From: Arthrobacter_N sp051262515 | GTDB taxonomy: Bacteria > Actinomycetota > Actinomycetes > Actinomycetales > Micrococcaceae | Length of the DNA: 64,000 nt | Reading direction: 5' to 3' | Assembly: GCF_051262515.1 (NCBI RefSeq) | Contig: NZ_JBIMER010000005.1 | Location: forward strand, 62,001-126,000 | Shown here: piece after piece, positions 40,662 to 47,607 of the stretch | Numbering within the stretch: the stretch's first letter is position 1 | Layout of the letters: every line of letters begins with the position of its first letter | Translations under genes and position numbers: made by a program | Notes under the pieces: generated by a model | What the model was told of the DNA's origin: nothing | Seen by the model: only the letters and a program-made list of their open reading frames with translations | Databases searched by the model: none

Positions 40662-41666
40662 ATGCCAGAAACCTTTTCCTCGGCGGACGCCGTCGACCTT
40701 GCCATCGTCGAGCGCAACGGGTTCATCGAGTCGCGGCACCGCGGCTCCGCCGTCGTGCTGGACGGCGACGGCGACGTGGTCGCGGCCCTCGGGGACATCG
40801 ACGCGCCGGTGATACCGCGCTCCTCGCTGAAGCCGTTCCAGGCGCTCGCCTCGATGCAGTCCGGTGTCCCGCTGCGCGGGGCCGAGGTGGCGCTGGCCTG
40901 CGCGAGCCACGTCGGCAGCCGCGAGCACATGGACCTAGCCGCGACCATGCTGGCCAAGGCCGGGCTGTCCGAGGCGGACCTTCAATGCCCCGAGGCGTGG
41001 CCCGGACGCGAGGAAACCCGCAACGAGCTGGTGCGCGGCGGGCACGGCAAGTCCCGCCTGGCCTTCAACTGCTCGGGCAAGCACGCGGCCTTCCTGTGGG
41101 CGTGCACCGAGAACGGCTGGGACACCACCACCTACCTGGATCCCGAGCACCCCCTGCAACGCCGCGTCGTCGAGGTCGTCGAGGACTACGCCGGCGAAAA
41201 GATCGCCCACTTGGCCGTCGACGGCTGTGGAGCCCCGGTCCCGGCGATCTCCCTGCGCGGCCTGGCGCGCGCCACCGGGCGGCTCGCGAAGTCCCCGGGC
41301 AACAAGCACGCGGATGCGCGCGCGGCGACGATCGCCACGGCCATGCTCGACTACCCGTGGGCCGTCCATGGCCACGGCGAGGAAAACACGGTGGTCATGG
41401 AGGAGCTCGGCGTCATCGCCAAGCTCGGCGCCGAGGGCGTGCTGATGCTGGGCACGGAGTCCGGCCACGCCTGCACCCTCAAGATGCTCGACGGCAACGG
41501 CCGCGGCGCCACGCTCGTCGGCCTGACCCTGCTGGCGAACGCCGGCGCCATCGACGTCGGTCGCGTCGCTCCGGTGCTCGAATCCGTCGTGAAGCCGATC
41601 CTCGGCGGCGGGGTGCGCGTGGGCAGCATCCGCCTGGCCGCCCCCGTGATGGAACTGCTGGACTAG
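40662..41666 (+). CDS. L-asparaginase, Rhizobium etli AII (PF06089) type
   Basis: A 334-residue protein of the zinc-linked asparaginase II family, unrelated to E. coli AnsA/AnsB. Conserved parts are IPRSSLKPFQALA (catalytic Ser-Ser-Leu-Lys), LACASHVGSREH, AFNCSGKHAAFLWAC (Cys and Lys of the active site) and AVDGCGAPVPAISLRGLA with the second metal/active-site Cys. It should hydrolyse asparagine to aspartate and ammonia. Aspartate feeds purC and purA reactions, so its place among purine genes is suggestive only. ATG at 40662 lies 10 bases after the methyltransferase stop. Confidence 0.9.
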   Translation: MPETFSSADAVDLAIVERNGFIESRHRGSAVVLDGDGDVVAALGDIDAPVIPRSSLKPFQALASMQSGVPLRGAEVALACASHVGSREHMDLAATMLAKAGLSEADLQCPEAWPGREETRNELVRGGHGKSRLAFNCSGKHAAFLWACTENGWDTTTYLDPEHPLQRRVVEVVEDYAGEKIAHLAVDGCGAPVPAISLRGLARATGRLAKSPGNKHADARAATIATAMLDYPWAVHGHGEENTVVMEELGVIAKLGAEGVLMLGTESGHACTLKMLDGNGRGATLVGLTLLANAGAIDVGRVAPVLESVVKPILGGGVRVGSIRLAAPVMELLD

Positions 41667-41683
41667 CGGCGGGGAGACGCAGG

Positions 41684-42067
41684 ATGGGTGTACGACGCCG
41701 GATCGCCGCCGAGGAGGGCCGTGGGGCGCTCCGCGTTTGGCTCGCGGCCGCGCCCGCGGACCGTCCGGCGCTTCCGCGGAACGTCACCGCGACGGCGGTC
41801 CGGTACGCGCTCGAGGAGCTCTCGGCCGTGGCCGAGGGGAATTCGGTGGAGGTCCGCGTGCCGCCGTTCGGCGTCGCCCAGTGCGTGGAGGGTCCGCGGC
41901 ACACCCGCGGAACGCCGCCCAACGTCGTCGAGATGCCGGCCCAGACCTGGCTGGCGCTGGCGACGGGATCCGCGTCGTGGGACGACGCACGCGGATCCGG
42001 CGCGGTGGGCGCCTCCGGCCTCCGGGCGGACCTGTCCGCGCACCTGCCCCTGTTCGGTAAACTTTAG
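41684..42067 (+). CDS. Sterol carrier family (SCP2-like/MDMPI) small protein
   Basis: A 127-residue protein. The segment NVTATAVRYALEELSAVAEG followed by VEVRVPPFGVAQCVEG and TPPNVVEMPAQTWLALATG resembles the bacterial SCP2-like domain of maleylpyruvate isomerase-type proteins, here without the DinB-like N-terminal part. These are annotated as sterol carrier family proteins in Arthrobacter relatives. No enzymatic residues can be pointed to. ATG at 41684 lies behind GGGGAGACGCAGG. The next gene starts 2 bases after its stop. Confidence 0.78.
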   Translation: MGVRRRIAAEEGRGALRVWLAAAPADRPALPRNVTATAVRYALEELSAVAEGNSVEVRVPPFGVAQCVEGPRHTRGTPPNVVEMPAQTWLALATGSASWDDARGSGAVGASGLRADLSAHLPLFGKL

Positions 42068-42069
42068 GC

Positions 42070-42399
42070 ATGGATTCACCGCAGCAGGACCCCCAGCACA
42101 CCCCCCGGCCGGTCCCGCCGAACGGCTCCGTCGAGGTCCGGCTGCGGCGCGCGCCGAAGTTCTGGCCGTTCGTCGGAATGGGCGCCGCACTCGGGATCCT
42201 GGTCGCCATCGTCTCCGCCTTCACGGGCCCCGAGAGCGCCGAGTTCACGCGCAACACGGTCGCCGCCTTCCTCTCCGTCTACTACGGGATCGCGGGCGTC
42301 CTGGTGGGATGCGTCACCTACCTCATCGTGGACCGCGTGACATCCAAGCGGGACCGACGCACCACCGCGGTGCCGGTGGACGAACCAGAGGAACGCTAG
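42070..42399 (+). CDS. Small two-helix membrane protein, function unknown
   Basis: A 109-residue protein with a Pro-rich cytoplasmic N-terminus, two predicted membrane helices (FVGMGAALGILVAIVSAF and YYGIAGVLVGCVTYLIVD) and a charged C-terminal tail. It starts 2 bases after the sterol-carrier-like gene and lies 50 bases before purF, so all three may be in one transcript. I do not recognise a functional family. Confidence 0.75.
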   Translation: MDSPQQDPQHTPRPVPPNGSVEVRLRRAPKFWPFVGMGAALGILVAIVSAFTGPESAEFTRNTVAAFLSVYYGIAGVLVGCVTYLIVDRVTSKRDRRTTAVPVDEPEER

Positions 42400-42449
42400 G
42401 CCCTACCCGAATGCGCCGCACCCCGTCGCCCCGTGAGAGAATGGACCCC

Positions 42450-44000
42450 ATGGCGCGTGGTGACGGAATGCTTTCTCATGATCTCTTGCCCAACGAAAAG
42501 GGCCCGCAGGACGAATGCGGTGTCTTTGGCGTGTGGGCCCCCGGCGAGGACGTCGCCAAATTGGCGTACTACGGCCTCTATGCGCTGCAGCACCGCGGGC
42601 AGGAGTCCGCGGGCATCGCGACCTCCGACGGCCAGCGCATCAACGTCTACAAGGACATGGGCCTGGTCTCCCAGGTCTTCGACGAGAACACGCTGAACTC
42701 GATGACCGGCCACATCGCGGTTGGCCACTGCCGCTACTCGACCACCGGGGCGAGCCACTGGGCCAACGCCCAGCCGACCCTTGGCGCGACGTCCGAGGGA
42801 ACGGTGGCCCTGGCCCACAACGGCAACCTGATCAACTCCGCCGAGCTCATGGACATGGTCGTCGCCGAGCAGGGCGCCAAGTTCCGCGGCGAGCTCGCGC
42901 AGGGCAACACCACGGACACCGCGTTGGTCACCGCGCTCATGCGCGGAGAGGAGGGCACGTCCCTCGAAGAGACCGCCATGGAACTGCTGCCCAAGCTCCA
43001 GGGCGCCTTCTGCTTCGTGTTCATGAACGAGGGAACGCTCTACGCGGCCCGCGACCCCCACGGCGTCCGTCCCCTGGTGCTCGGGCGGCTCTCGCGCGGC
43101 TGGGTGGTCGCCTCCGAGCAGTCCGGCCTCGCCACGGTCGGCGCCAGCTACATCCGCGAGATCGAGCCGGGCGAGCTCATCGCCATCGACGAAGACGGCA
43201 TCCGCTCGCGCCACTTCGCTCCGGCGACCCCCGCGCACTGCGTCTTCGAATACGTCTATCTGGCCCGCCCGGACGCCTCCATCAACGGCAGATCCGTCTA
43301 CGAGTCCCGCGTGGAGATGGGCCGCCAGCTGGCCCGCGAGAACAGCGCAGAGGCCGATATCGTCATCCCCGTCCCGGAGTCCGGGACCCCCGCCGCGATC
43401 GGCTACGCGGAGGAGTCTGGCATTCCCTTCGCCCACGGCTTCGTGAAGAACGCCTACGTGGGCCGCACGTTCATCCAGCCCTCGCAGACGCTCCGCCAGC
43501 TCGGCATCCGGCTGAAGCTCAACGCGTTGGAGCCCGTGATCAAGGGCAGGCGCGTGGTGGTCGTCGACGACTCGATTGTGCGCGGCAACACGCAGCGCGC
43601 CGTGGTGCGGATGCTGCGCGAGGCCGGCGCGGCCGAGGTACACGTCAAGATCTCCTCGCCGCCGATCAAGTGGCCGTGCTTCTACGGCATCGACTTCGCC
43701 TCCCGCGCGGAGCTGATCGCCAACGGTGCCGCCGTGCACGAGATCACCGCGTCGATCGGCGCCGATTCCCTGGCCTACATCTCCCAGGACGGCATGATCG
43801 AGGCCACCGAACAGCCGCGCGAGCGCTTGTGCACGGCGTGCTTCACCGGCGAGTACCCGATCAAGCTGCCCACGTCCGACCGGTTGGGAAAGAACCTGCT
43901 GGAGCGGTCGATGGACAGCAGCGACGGCTGCGACCCGGGACCGGACGCCGAATTCGAGGCATCGCTCACCCCCGCCGACAAGACCCCCAGCACCAAGTAA
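42450..44000 (+). CDS. purF: Amidophosphoribosyltransferase
   Basis: A 516-residue PurF (first step of purine synthesis). The class II glutamine amidotransferase nucleophile is Cys23 in DECGVFGVWAPG, so a 22-residue propeptide must be removed. The PRPP site is VVVVDDSIVRGNTQRA. Four cysteines in PAHCVFEY, KWPCFYGID and ERLCTACFTG place it with the B. subtilis type that carries a 4Fe-4S cluster. ATG at 42450 is preferred because GAGAGA lies nine bases upstream; an ATG at 42441 sits against that sequence. It overlaps nothing and is followed by purM after 14 bases. Confidence 0.96.
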   Translation: MARGDGMLSHDLLPNEKGPQDECGVFGVWAPGEDVAKLAYYGLYALQHRGQESAGIATSDGQRINVYKDMGLVSQVFDENTLNSMTGHIAVGHCRYSTTGASHWANAQPTLGATSEGTVALAHNGNLINSAELMDMVVAEQGAKFRGELAQGNTTDTALVTALMRGEEGTSLEETAMELLPKLQGAFCFVFMNEGTLYAARDPHGVRPLVLGRLSRGWVVASEQSGLATVGASYIREIEPGELIAIDEDGIRSRHFAPATPAHCVFEYVYLARPDASINGRSVYESRVEMGRQLARENSAEADIVIPVPESGTPAAIGYAEESGIPFAHGFVKNAYVGRTFIQPSQTLRQLGIRLKLNALEPVIKGRRVVVVDDSIVRGNTQRAVVRMLREAGAAEVHVKISSPPIKWPCFYGIDFASRAELIANGAAVHEITASIGADSLAYISQDGMIEATEQPRERLCTACFTGEYPIKLPTSDRLGKNLLERSMDSSDGCDPGPDAEFEASLTPADKTPSTK

Positions 44001-44014
44001 AGGACGCCTGCCTC

Positions 44015-45160
44015 ATGACTTCCTCCACGCCCGAGCAACCGACCGGCATCACCTACGCGTCCGCCGGCGTCGACGTCGAAGCCGGGGACCGCGCCGTCGA
44101 ACTCATGAAGGGTGCCATCAAGGCCACCCACAACGACTCGGTGCTCGGCGGCGTCGGCGGCTTCGCCGGCCTGTTCGACGCGTCCCGCCTGCTCACGTAC
44201 ACCAGGCCCCTGCTGGCCACCTCGACGGACGGCGTCGGCACCAAGGTCGCGATCGCGCAGGCCATGGACATCCACCACACCATCGGCCACGACCTGGTGG
44301 GCATGGTCGTGGACGACATCGTGGTCGTCGGCGCCGAACCGTTGTTCATGACCGACTACATCGCCTGCGGCAAGGTGGTTCCGGAGCGCATCGCGGACAT
44401 CGTGCGCGGAATTGCCGAGGGGTGCACCATCGCGGGCACCGCGCTCGTCGGCGGCGAGACGGCCGAACACCCGGGCCTGCTCGGCGAACACGAGTACGAC
44501 GTCGCCGGCGCCGCCACGGGCGTCGTCGAGGCCGACGCGCTGCTCGGCCCCGACCGCGTCCGCTCGGGGGACGTGGTCATCGCGATGGCTTCCTCGGGAA
44601 TCCACTCCAACGGCTATTCGCTGGTCCGCCGCGTCATCAACCACGCCGGATGGGCACTTGACCGCGAGGTCTCCGAGTTCGGGCGCACGCTCGGCGAGGA
44701 ACTGCTGGTGCCGACCAAGGTCTACGCCGCGGACTGCCTCGACCTGATCCGCGCCCTGAACGTCCCGGGCGCGGCCCCCCTGCACGGCTTCAGCCACGTT
44801 ACCGGAGGCGGCCTGGCCGCCAACCTGGCGCGCGTTCTCCCGCAGGGTCTCATGGCCACGATCGACCGCTCCACGTGGGAGCTGCCCGCCATCTTCAAGC
44901 TCGTCGCCGAGCTCGGAGGGGTTCCGCAACCCGATCTGGAGCGCACGCTGAACCTGGGCGTGGGCATGGTCGCCATCGTCGAGGCGTCCGCCGCGGACGC
45001 CGCGCTGGCACGCCTGAACGAACGCGGAGTCGCCTCCTGGGTCATGGGCACGGTCGGCGCTGTCGATCCCTCCGGCGCCTCGGCCGGGCCGGACTTCGTC
45101 CAGGGCGCCAAGGGCGTCGACGGTGGCGCCGTGCTACTTCGGGGCGCCTACGCCTCCTAG
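44015..45160 (+). CDS. purM: Phosphoribosylformylglycinamidine cyclo-ligase (AIR synthetase)
   Basis: A 381-residue PurM, step 5 of purine synthesis. Characteristic parts are ITYASAGVDVEAGDRAVELM, SVLGGVGGFAGLFD, LLATSTDGVGTKVAIAQAM, IAGTALVGGETAEHPGL and GFSHVTGGGLAANLARVLP. Start at ATG 44015 behind AAAGGACG. It follows purF by 14 bases and is closed by a hairpin, so purF-purM form the second purine group in this window. Confidence 0.97.
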   Translation: MTSSTPEQPTGITYASAGVDVEAGDRAVELMKGAIKATHNDSVLGGVGGFAGLFDASRLLTYTRPLLATSTDGVGTKVAIAQAMDIHHTIGHDLVGMVVDDIVVVGAEPLFMTDYIACGKVVPERIADIVRGIAEGCTIAGTALVGGETAEHPGLLGEHEYDVAGAATGVVEADALLGPDRVRSGDVVIAMASSGIHSNGYSLVRRVINHAGWALDREVSEFGRTLGEELLVPTKVYAADCLDLIRALNVPGAAPLHGFSHVTGGGLAANLARVLPQGLMATIDRSTWELPAIFKLVAELGGVPQPDLERTLNLGVGMVAIVEASAADAALARLNERGVASWVMGTVGAVDPSGASAGPDFVQGAKGVDGGAVLLRGAYAS

Positions 45161-45178
45161 TTACTCAAGCGCAGTCCC

Positions 45179-45216
45179 CCGCGGGCCCGGCATCCTGAAT
45201 GGTGCCGGGCCCGCGG
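45179..45216 (+). terminator. Hairpin terminator after purM
   Basis: A perfect 14-bp stem CCGCGGGCCCGGCA / TGCCGGGCCCGCGG with a 10-base loop, 18 bases after the purM stop. It has no T-tract, like many actinobacterial terminators. Confidence 0.7.
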
Positions 45217-45253
45217 CCTGTCCTGCCGGAATCCGCCTCGGCAGACTGGGCAC

Positions 45254-45577
45254 ATGGGAAGCTACCTTCTGGTGGTCTTCATCTCCCGGCTCACGGAGGG
45301 AACGGCGTTTGAGCGCACCCGCTGGCCGTTGCACGCGACGATTTTGCGCTTCGACTCCGAAGAGGACACGGGGACGCTGTGCCGCCGGAGCGGCGCCTCG
45401 CTCTCCGGGCACCACGCTTTCACAGCGGACATCGGCGAGGACGCCGCGTTCGGACGAGATGGCATGGTGCCCGTGTTCCTGGTGGACGGCGATTCGGGGT
45501 TGGCGGACCTGCACGTGGCGATGCTCGGGACCCTCGGGGACGGCGCGTGGTTCTCTCGTGTGGGAGCTCGCCGCGGC
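45254..45577 (+). pseudogene. Truncated 2'-5' RNA ligase-like (2H phosphoesterase) gene
   Basis: The first 105 codons read MGSYLLVVFISRLTEGTAFE, then TRWPLHATILRFDSEED and HHAFTADIGEDAAFGRDGMV. This is the N-terminal half of a 2H phosphoesterase with its first H-x-T motif (HAT). Family members need a second H-x-(T/S) in the C-terminal half and are usually about 170 residues long. Here the homologous part stops after LGTLGDGAWFS, where the convergent sirtuin gene begins; the frame stays open to 45808 as antisense of that gene with no second motif. I read it as a 3'-deleted relic. Confidence 0.6.
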
Positions 45578-46531
45578 CTAGCCGGCGGGATTCGCCGGAC
45601 CGGCGTCGACGACGGAGAGCAATTGGTCCAGTGCGGGGCCGACTCGCGTGCGCCACAGCCACGTCGCCTTGGCGTCCCCGCGTGTGGGGCCGCCGTTGAT
45701 GATGCCGATCTGCTTGCCGGACTTCTCCGCGTCCAACACCAGGCGGTAGCCGCTCATCACCGCGAGACTCGAGCCGACCACCAGCAGACCGGTGGACTTG
45801 TCTTCTAGTTCACGAACGTCGGCCTTCCGCTGAACCGGGACGCTCTCACCGAAATACACCACATCGGGTTTCAGTTCGACGCTCCCGCAGGACAGGCAGC
45901 CCACCATGGTGAATTCGTCCACGTGGGCCTGGTCCAGCGTGACGTCGCCGTCGGGGTTGACCAGCGCGGGATCCAGGCGGATGCGCTCGACGAAACCGGG
46001 ATTCGCCACGGCCAGCCGGGTGTCGAGCTCCGCACGGTCCTCGACGAAACCGCAGCTCAGGCACATCACGGTGTCCAGGTCCCCGTGCAGCGGGACGACG
46101 ACCCGGGAACCGCCGCGGACGTGCAATCCATCGACATTCTGCGTCACGACGCCGCTGAGCAGCCCCAAGCGCTCCAACTCGGCCACCGAATGGTGCGCGG
46201 TATTCGGCTCCGACTTGGCCATGTGCCGCCAGCCGACGAAGCTGCGCGCCCAATAGCGGTGCCGTGCCGCGGGATCGTGTTGGAACTCTTGGAACGTCAT
46301 CGGCCGGTGTCGGCGCAGGGACCCGTTGGGTCCCCGGTAGTCCGGAATGCCCGAATCGGTGGAGACGCCGGCGCCGGTCAGGAGCAGCACCGGCCCGTTG
46401 GACAGCATCGATGCGATGCCGGCCAAGGCGGTGAGCGGGTCCTGTGGCGCCGCGGTCTCTCCCACCACGCGCTCGATGGAGCGAATGGCCGTGCGGTGCG
46501 CGTTGGCTATGGGAAGATCCGCGAAATCCAC
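45578..46531 (-). CDS. Sir2-family NAD-dependent protein deacylase
   Basis: A 317-residue sirtuin. The NAD-binding segments are LLTGAGVSTDSGIPDYRGPN and TQNVDGLH; the catalytic His149 is in PLHGDLDT. The zinc site is Cys157, Cys160, Cys212 and Cys215 in two CLSC pairs, with a 50-residue spacer. An N-terminal extension of about 40 residues precedes the fold. Such enzymes deacylate proteins; Acs is a known sirtuin target in other bacteria, and acs is present here. It stops against the 2H relic and lies 21 bases after the DUF3073 gene. Confidence 0.93.
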   Translation of the reverse strand: MDFADLPIANAHRTAIRSIERVVGETAAPQDPLTALAGIASMLSNGPVLLLTGAGVSTDSGIPDYRGPNGSLRRHRPMTFQEFQHDPAARHRYWARSFVGWRHMAKSEPNTAHHSVAELERLGLLSGVVTQNVDGLHVRGGSRVVVPLHGDLDTVMCLSCGFVEDRAELDTRLAVANPGFVERIRLDPALVNPDGDVTLDQAHVDEFTMVGCLSCGSVELKPDVVYFGESVPVQRKADVRELEDKSTGLLVVGSSLAVMSGYRLVLDAEKSGKQIGIINGGPTRGDAKATWLWRTRVGPALDQLLSVVDAGPANPAG

Positions 46532-46552
46532 GCTCGGAGTGTCCGGGTGTGA

Positions 46553-46780
46553 TCAGCCGATGCGGCGCTGATCGTCCTCGTCGTCGTCATCCGAGTATTT
46601 GTCGCCGTAGTCCGAATAATCCGGCTCGAACGGTTCTTCGACATGCGTCGCCTGGGTACCGGCGTGTCCGCGGGTGTTCCCAAGCTCGCGCTGGAGGGCA
46701 GACAAGTCAGTGGCCGGGGAATAGTACTTGATATCCCTGGCCTGCCGAGTTGCTTTTGCCTTCTGACGGCCGCGCCCCAT
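46553..46780 (-). CDS. DUF3073 domain protein
   Basis: A 75-residue protein beginning MGRGRQKAKATRQARDIKYY, followed by PATDLSALQRELG and a very acidic tail (Asp/Glu/Tyr-rich, DYSDYGDKYSDDDDEDDQ). This is the DUF3073 pattern: a basic head and acidic tail, found throughout actinobacteria beside purine genes. Function unknown; nucleic-acid binding by the basic head is a guess. The run of polar residues suggests it is largely disordered. Confidence 0.93.
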   Translation of the reverse strand: MGRGRQKAKATRQARDIKYYSPATDLSALQRELGNTRGHAGTQATHVEEPFEPDYSDYGDKYSDDDDEDDQRRIG

Positions 46781-46986
46781 GGCGTGACCCCCTTTTTCGG
46801 TAGATCCGGAGGTGGTCCACCTTTACAAGGTAGAGGCCCCGGAATTTGCGACTGATTCTTTCGTGCTTCTAGGTTAACATGATTCGGCCCCAATCGCCGT
46901 CTCGGCGCACTCCGCGGGCGGGGCTCCGCGGACGACTAGAGTTGAGGCAAATGCCCCCTACGAGACATCAAGGACAGGGAGCCGTT

Positions 46987-47580
46987 GTGGTCGACCCAGT
47001 GACGCCGGAGCCCTCCCCGTACCAGCCCGCACGATCGGCGAACACCGAGACCCGCCACCGCTTCGGCCTGTCCCCGGTGTGGATGGTCATCGGGGCGGTC
47101 GGCATTGTCCTGATGCTGGTCTATGGCACCGGAAAACTCATGGACGCTGCCACGCCGACGCCCGCACCGCCGTCGGAAGTCGTGCGGGACTCGGATCCGG
47201 GCATCGACGGAATCATCGCCCGCAACGCACCGGCGTCCCAGTTCGAGATCGGCGATTGCCTGACGGGCTTCACCGGCCCACTCGAACAGGCGACCATTGT
47301 CACGTGTCGCACTCCCCACGCCGCCCAGCTCATCGGCGTCGCGGAGCTCGACGACGCCCCCTACCCCGGCGACGAGCGCACCGCGACCAAGGCCGAGGCC
47401 GCCTGCAAGGCCATCACCCTGGACCCGGCCGCGCTCTCCGCCGGGGCATGGAACTACGAATTCAGCAGTCCGTCCCAGGGCACGTGGTCCGAGGGGGACC
47501 GGAGCGTCGCCTGTTTCCTGGCGCTGTCCGAGGGCACCGTCAGCCAGTCCCTGCTCCCGGACGGCGCCCGGAGCACCTAG
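46987..47580 (+). CDS. Single-pass membrane protein with extracellular septum-formation-like domain
   Basis: A 197-residue protein. A short cytoplasmic part leads into one membrane helix (VWMVIGAVGIVLMLVYGTG), then a Thr/Pro linker and an extracellular domain with four Cys (GDCLTGF, VTCRTPHAAQLIG, AACKAITL, VACFLALS). The pairing of a GDC motif with a C-x-x-PH-x-AQ motif is that of the septum-formation (PF13845) domain of actinobacteria, whose role is poorly known. GTG at 46987 is chosen because GGGAG lies five bases upstream; an ATG at 46951 has a poorer site. It is divergent from DUF3073 and convergent with clpB. Confidence 0.8.
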   Translation: MVDPVTPEPSPYQPARSANTETRHRFGLSPVWMVIGAVGIVLMLVYGTGKLMDAATPTPAPPSEVVRDSDPGIDGIIARNAPASQFEIGDCLTGFTGPLEQATIVTCRTPHAAQLIGVAELDDAPYPGDERTATKAEAACKAITLDPAALSAGAWNYEFSSPSQGTWSEGDRSVACFLALSEGTVSQSLLPDGARST

Positions 47581-47607
47581 CCGTCCGTCCGCAGCATCAG
47601 GCCGAAC

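Noticed and set aside
41688..42449. Upstream extension of the purF frame through two small genes
   Set aside because: The sterol-carrier-like and two-helix genes occupy this stretch with credible products, and PurF homology begins at 42450.
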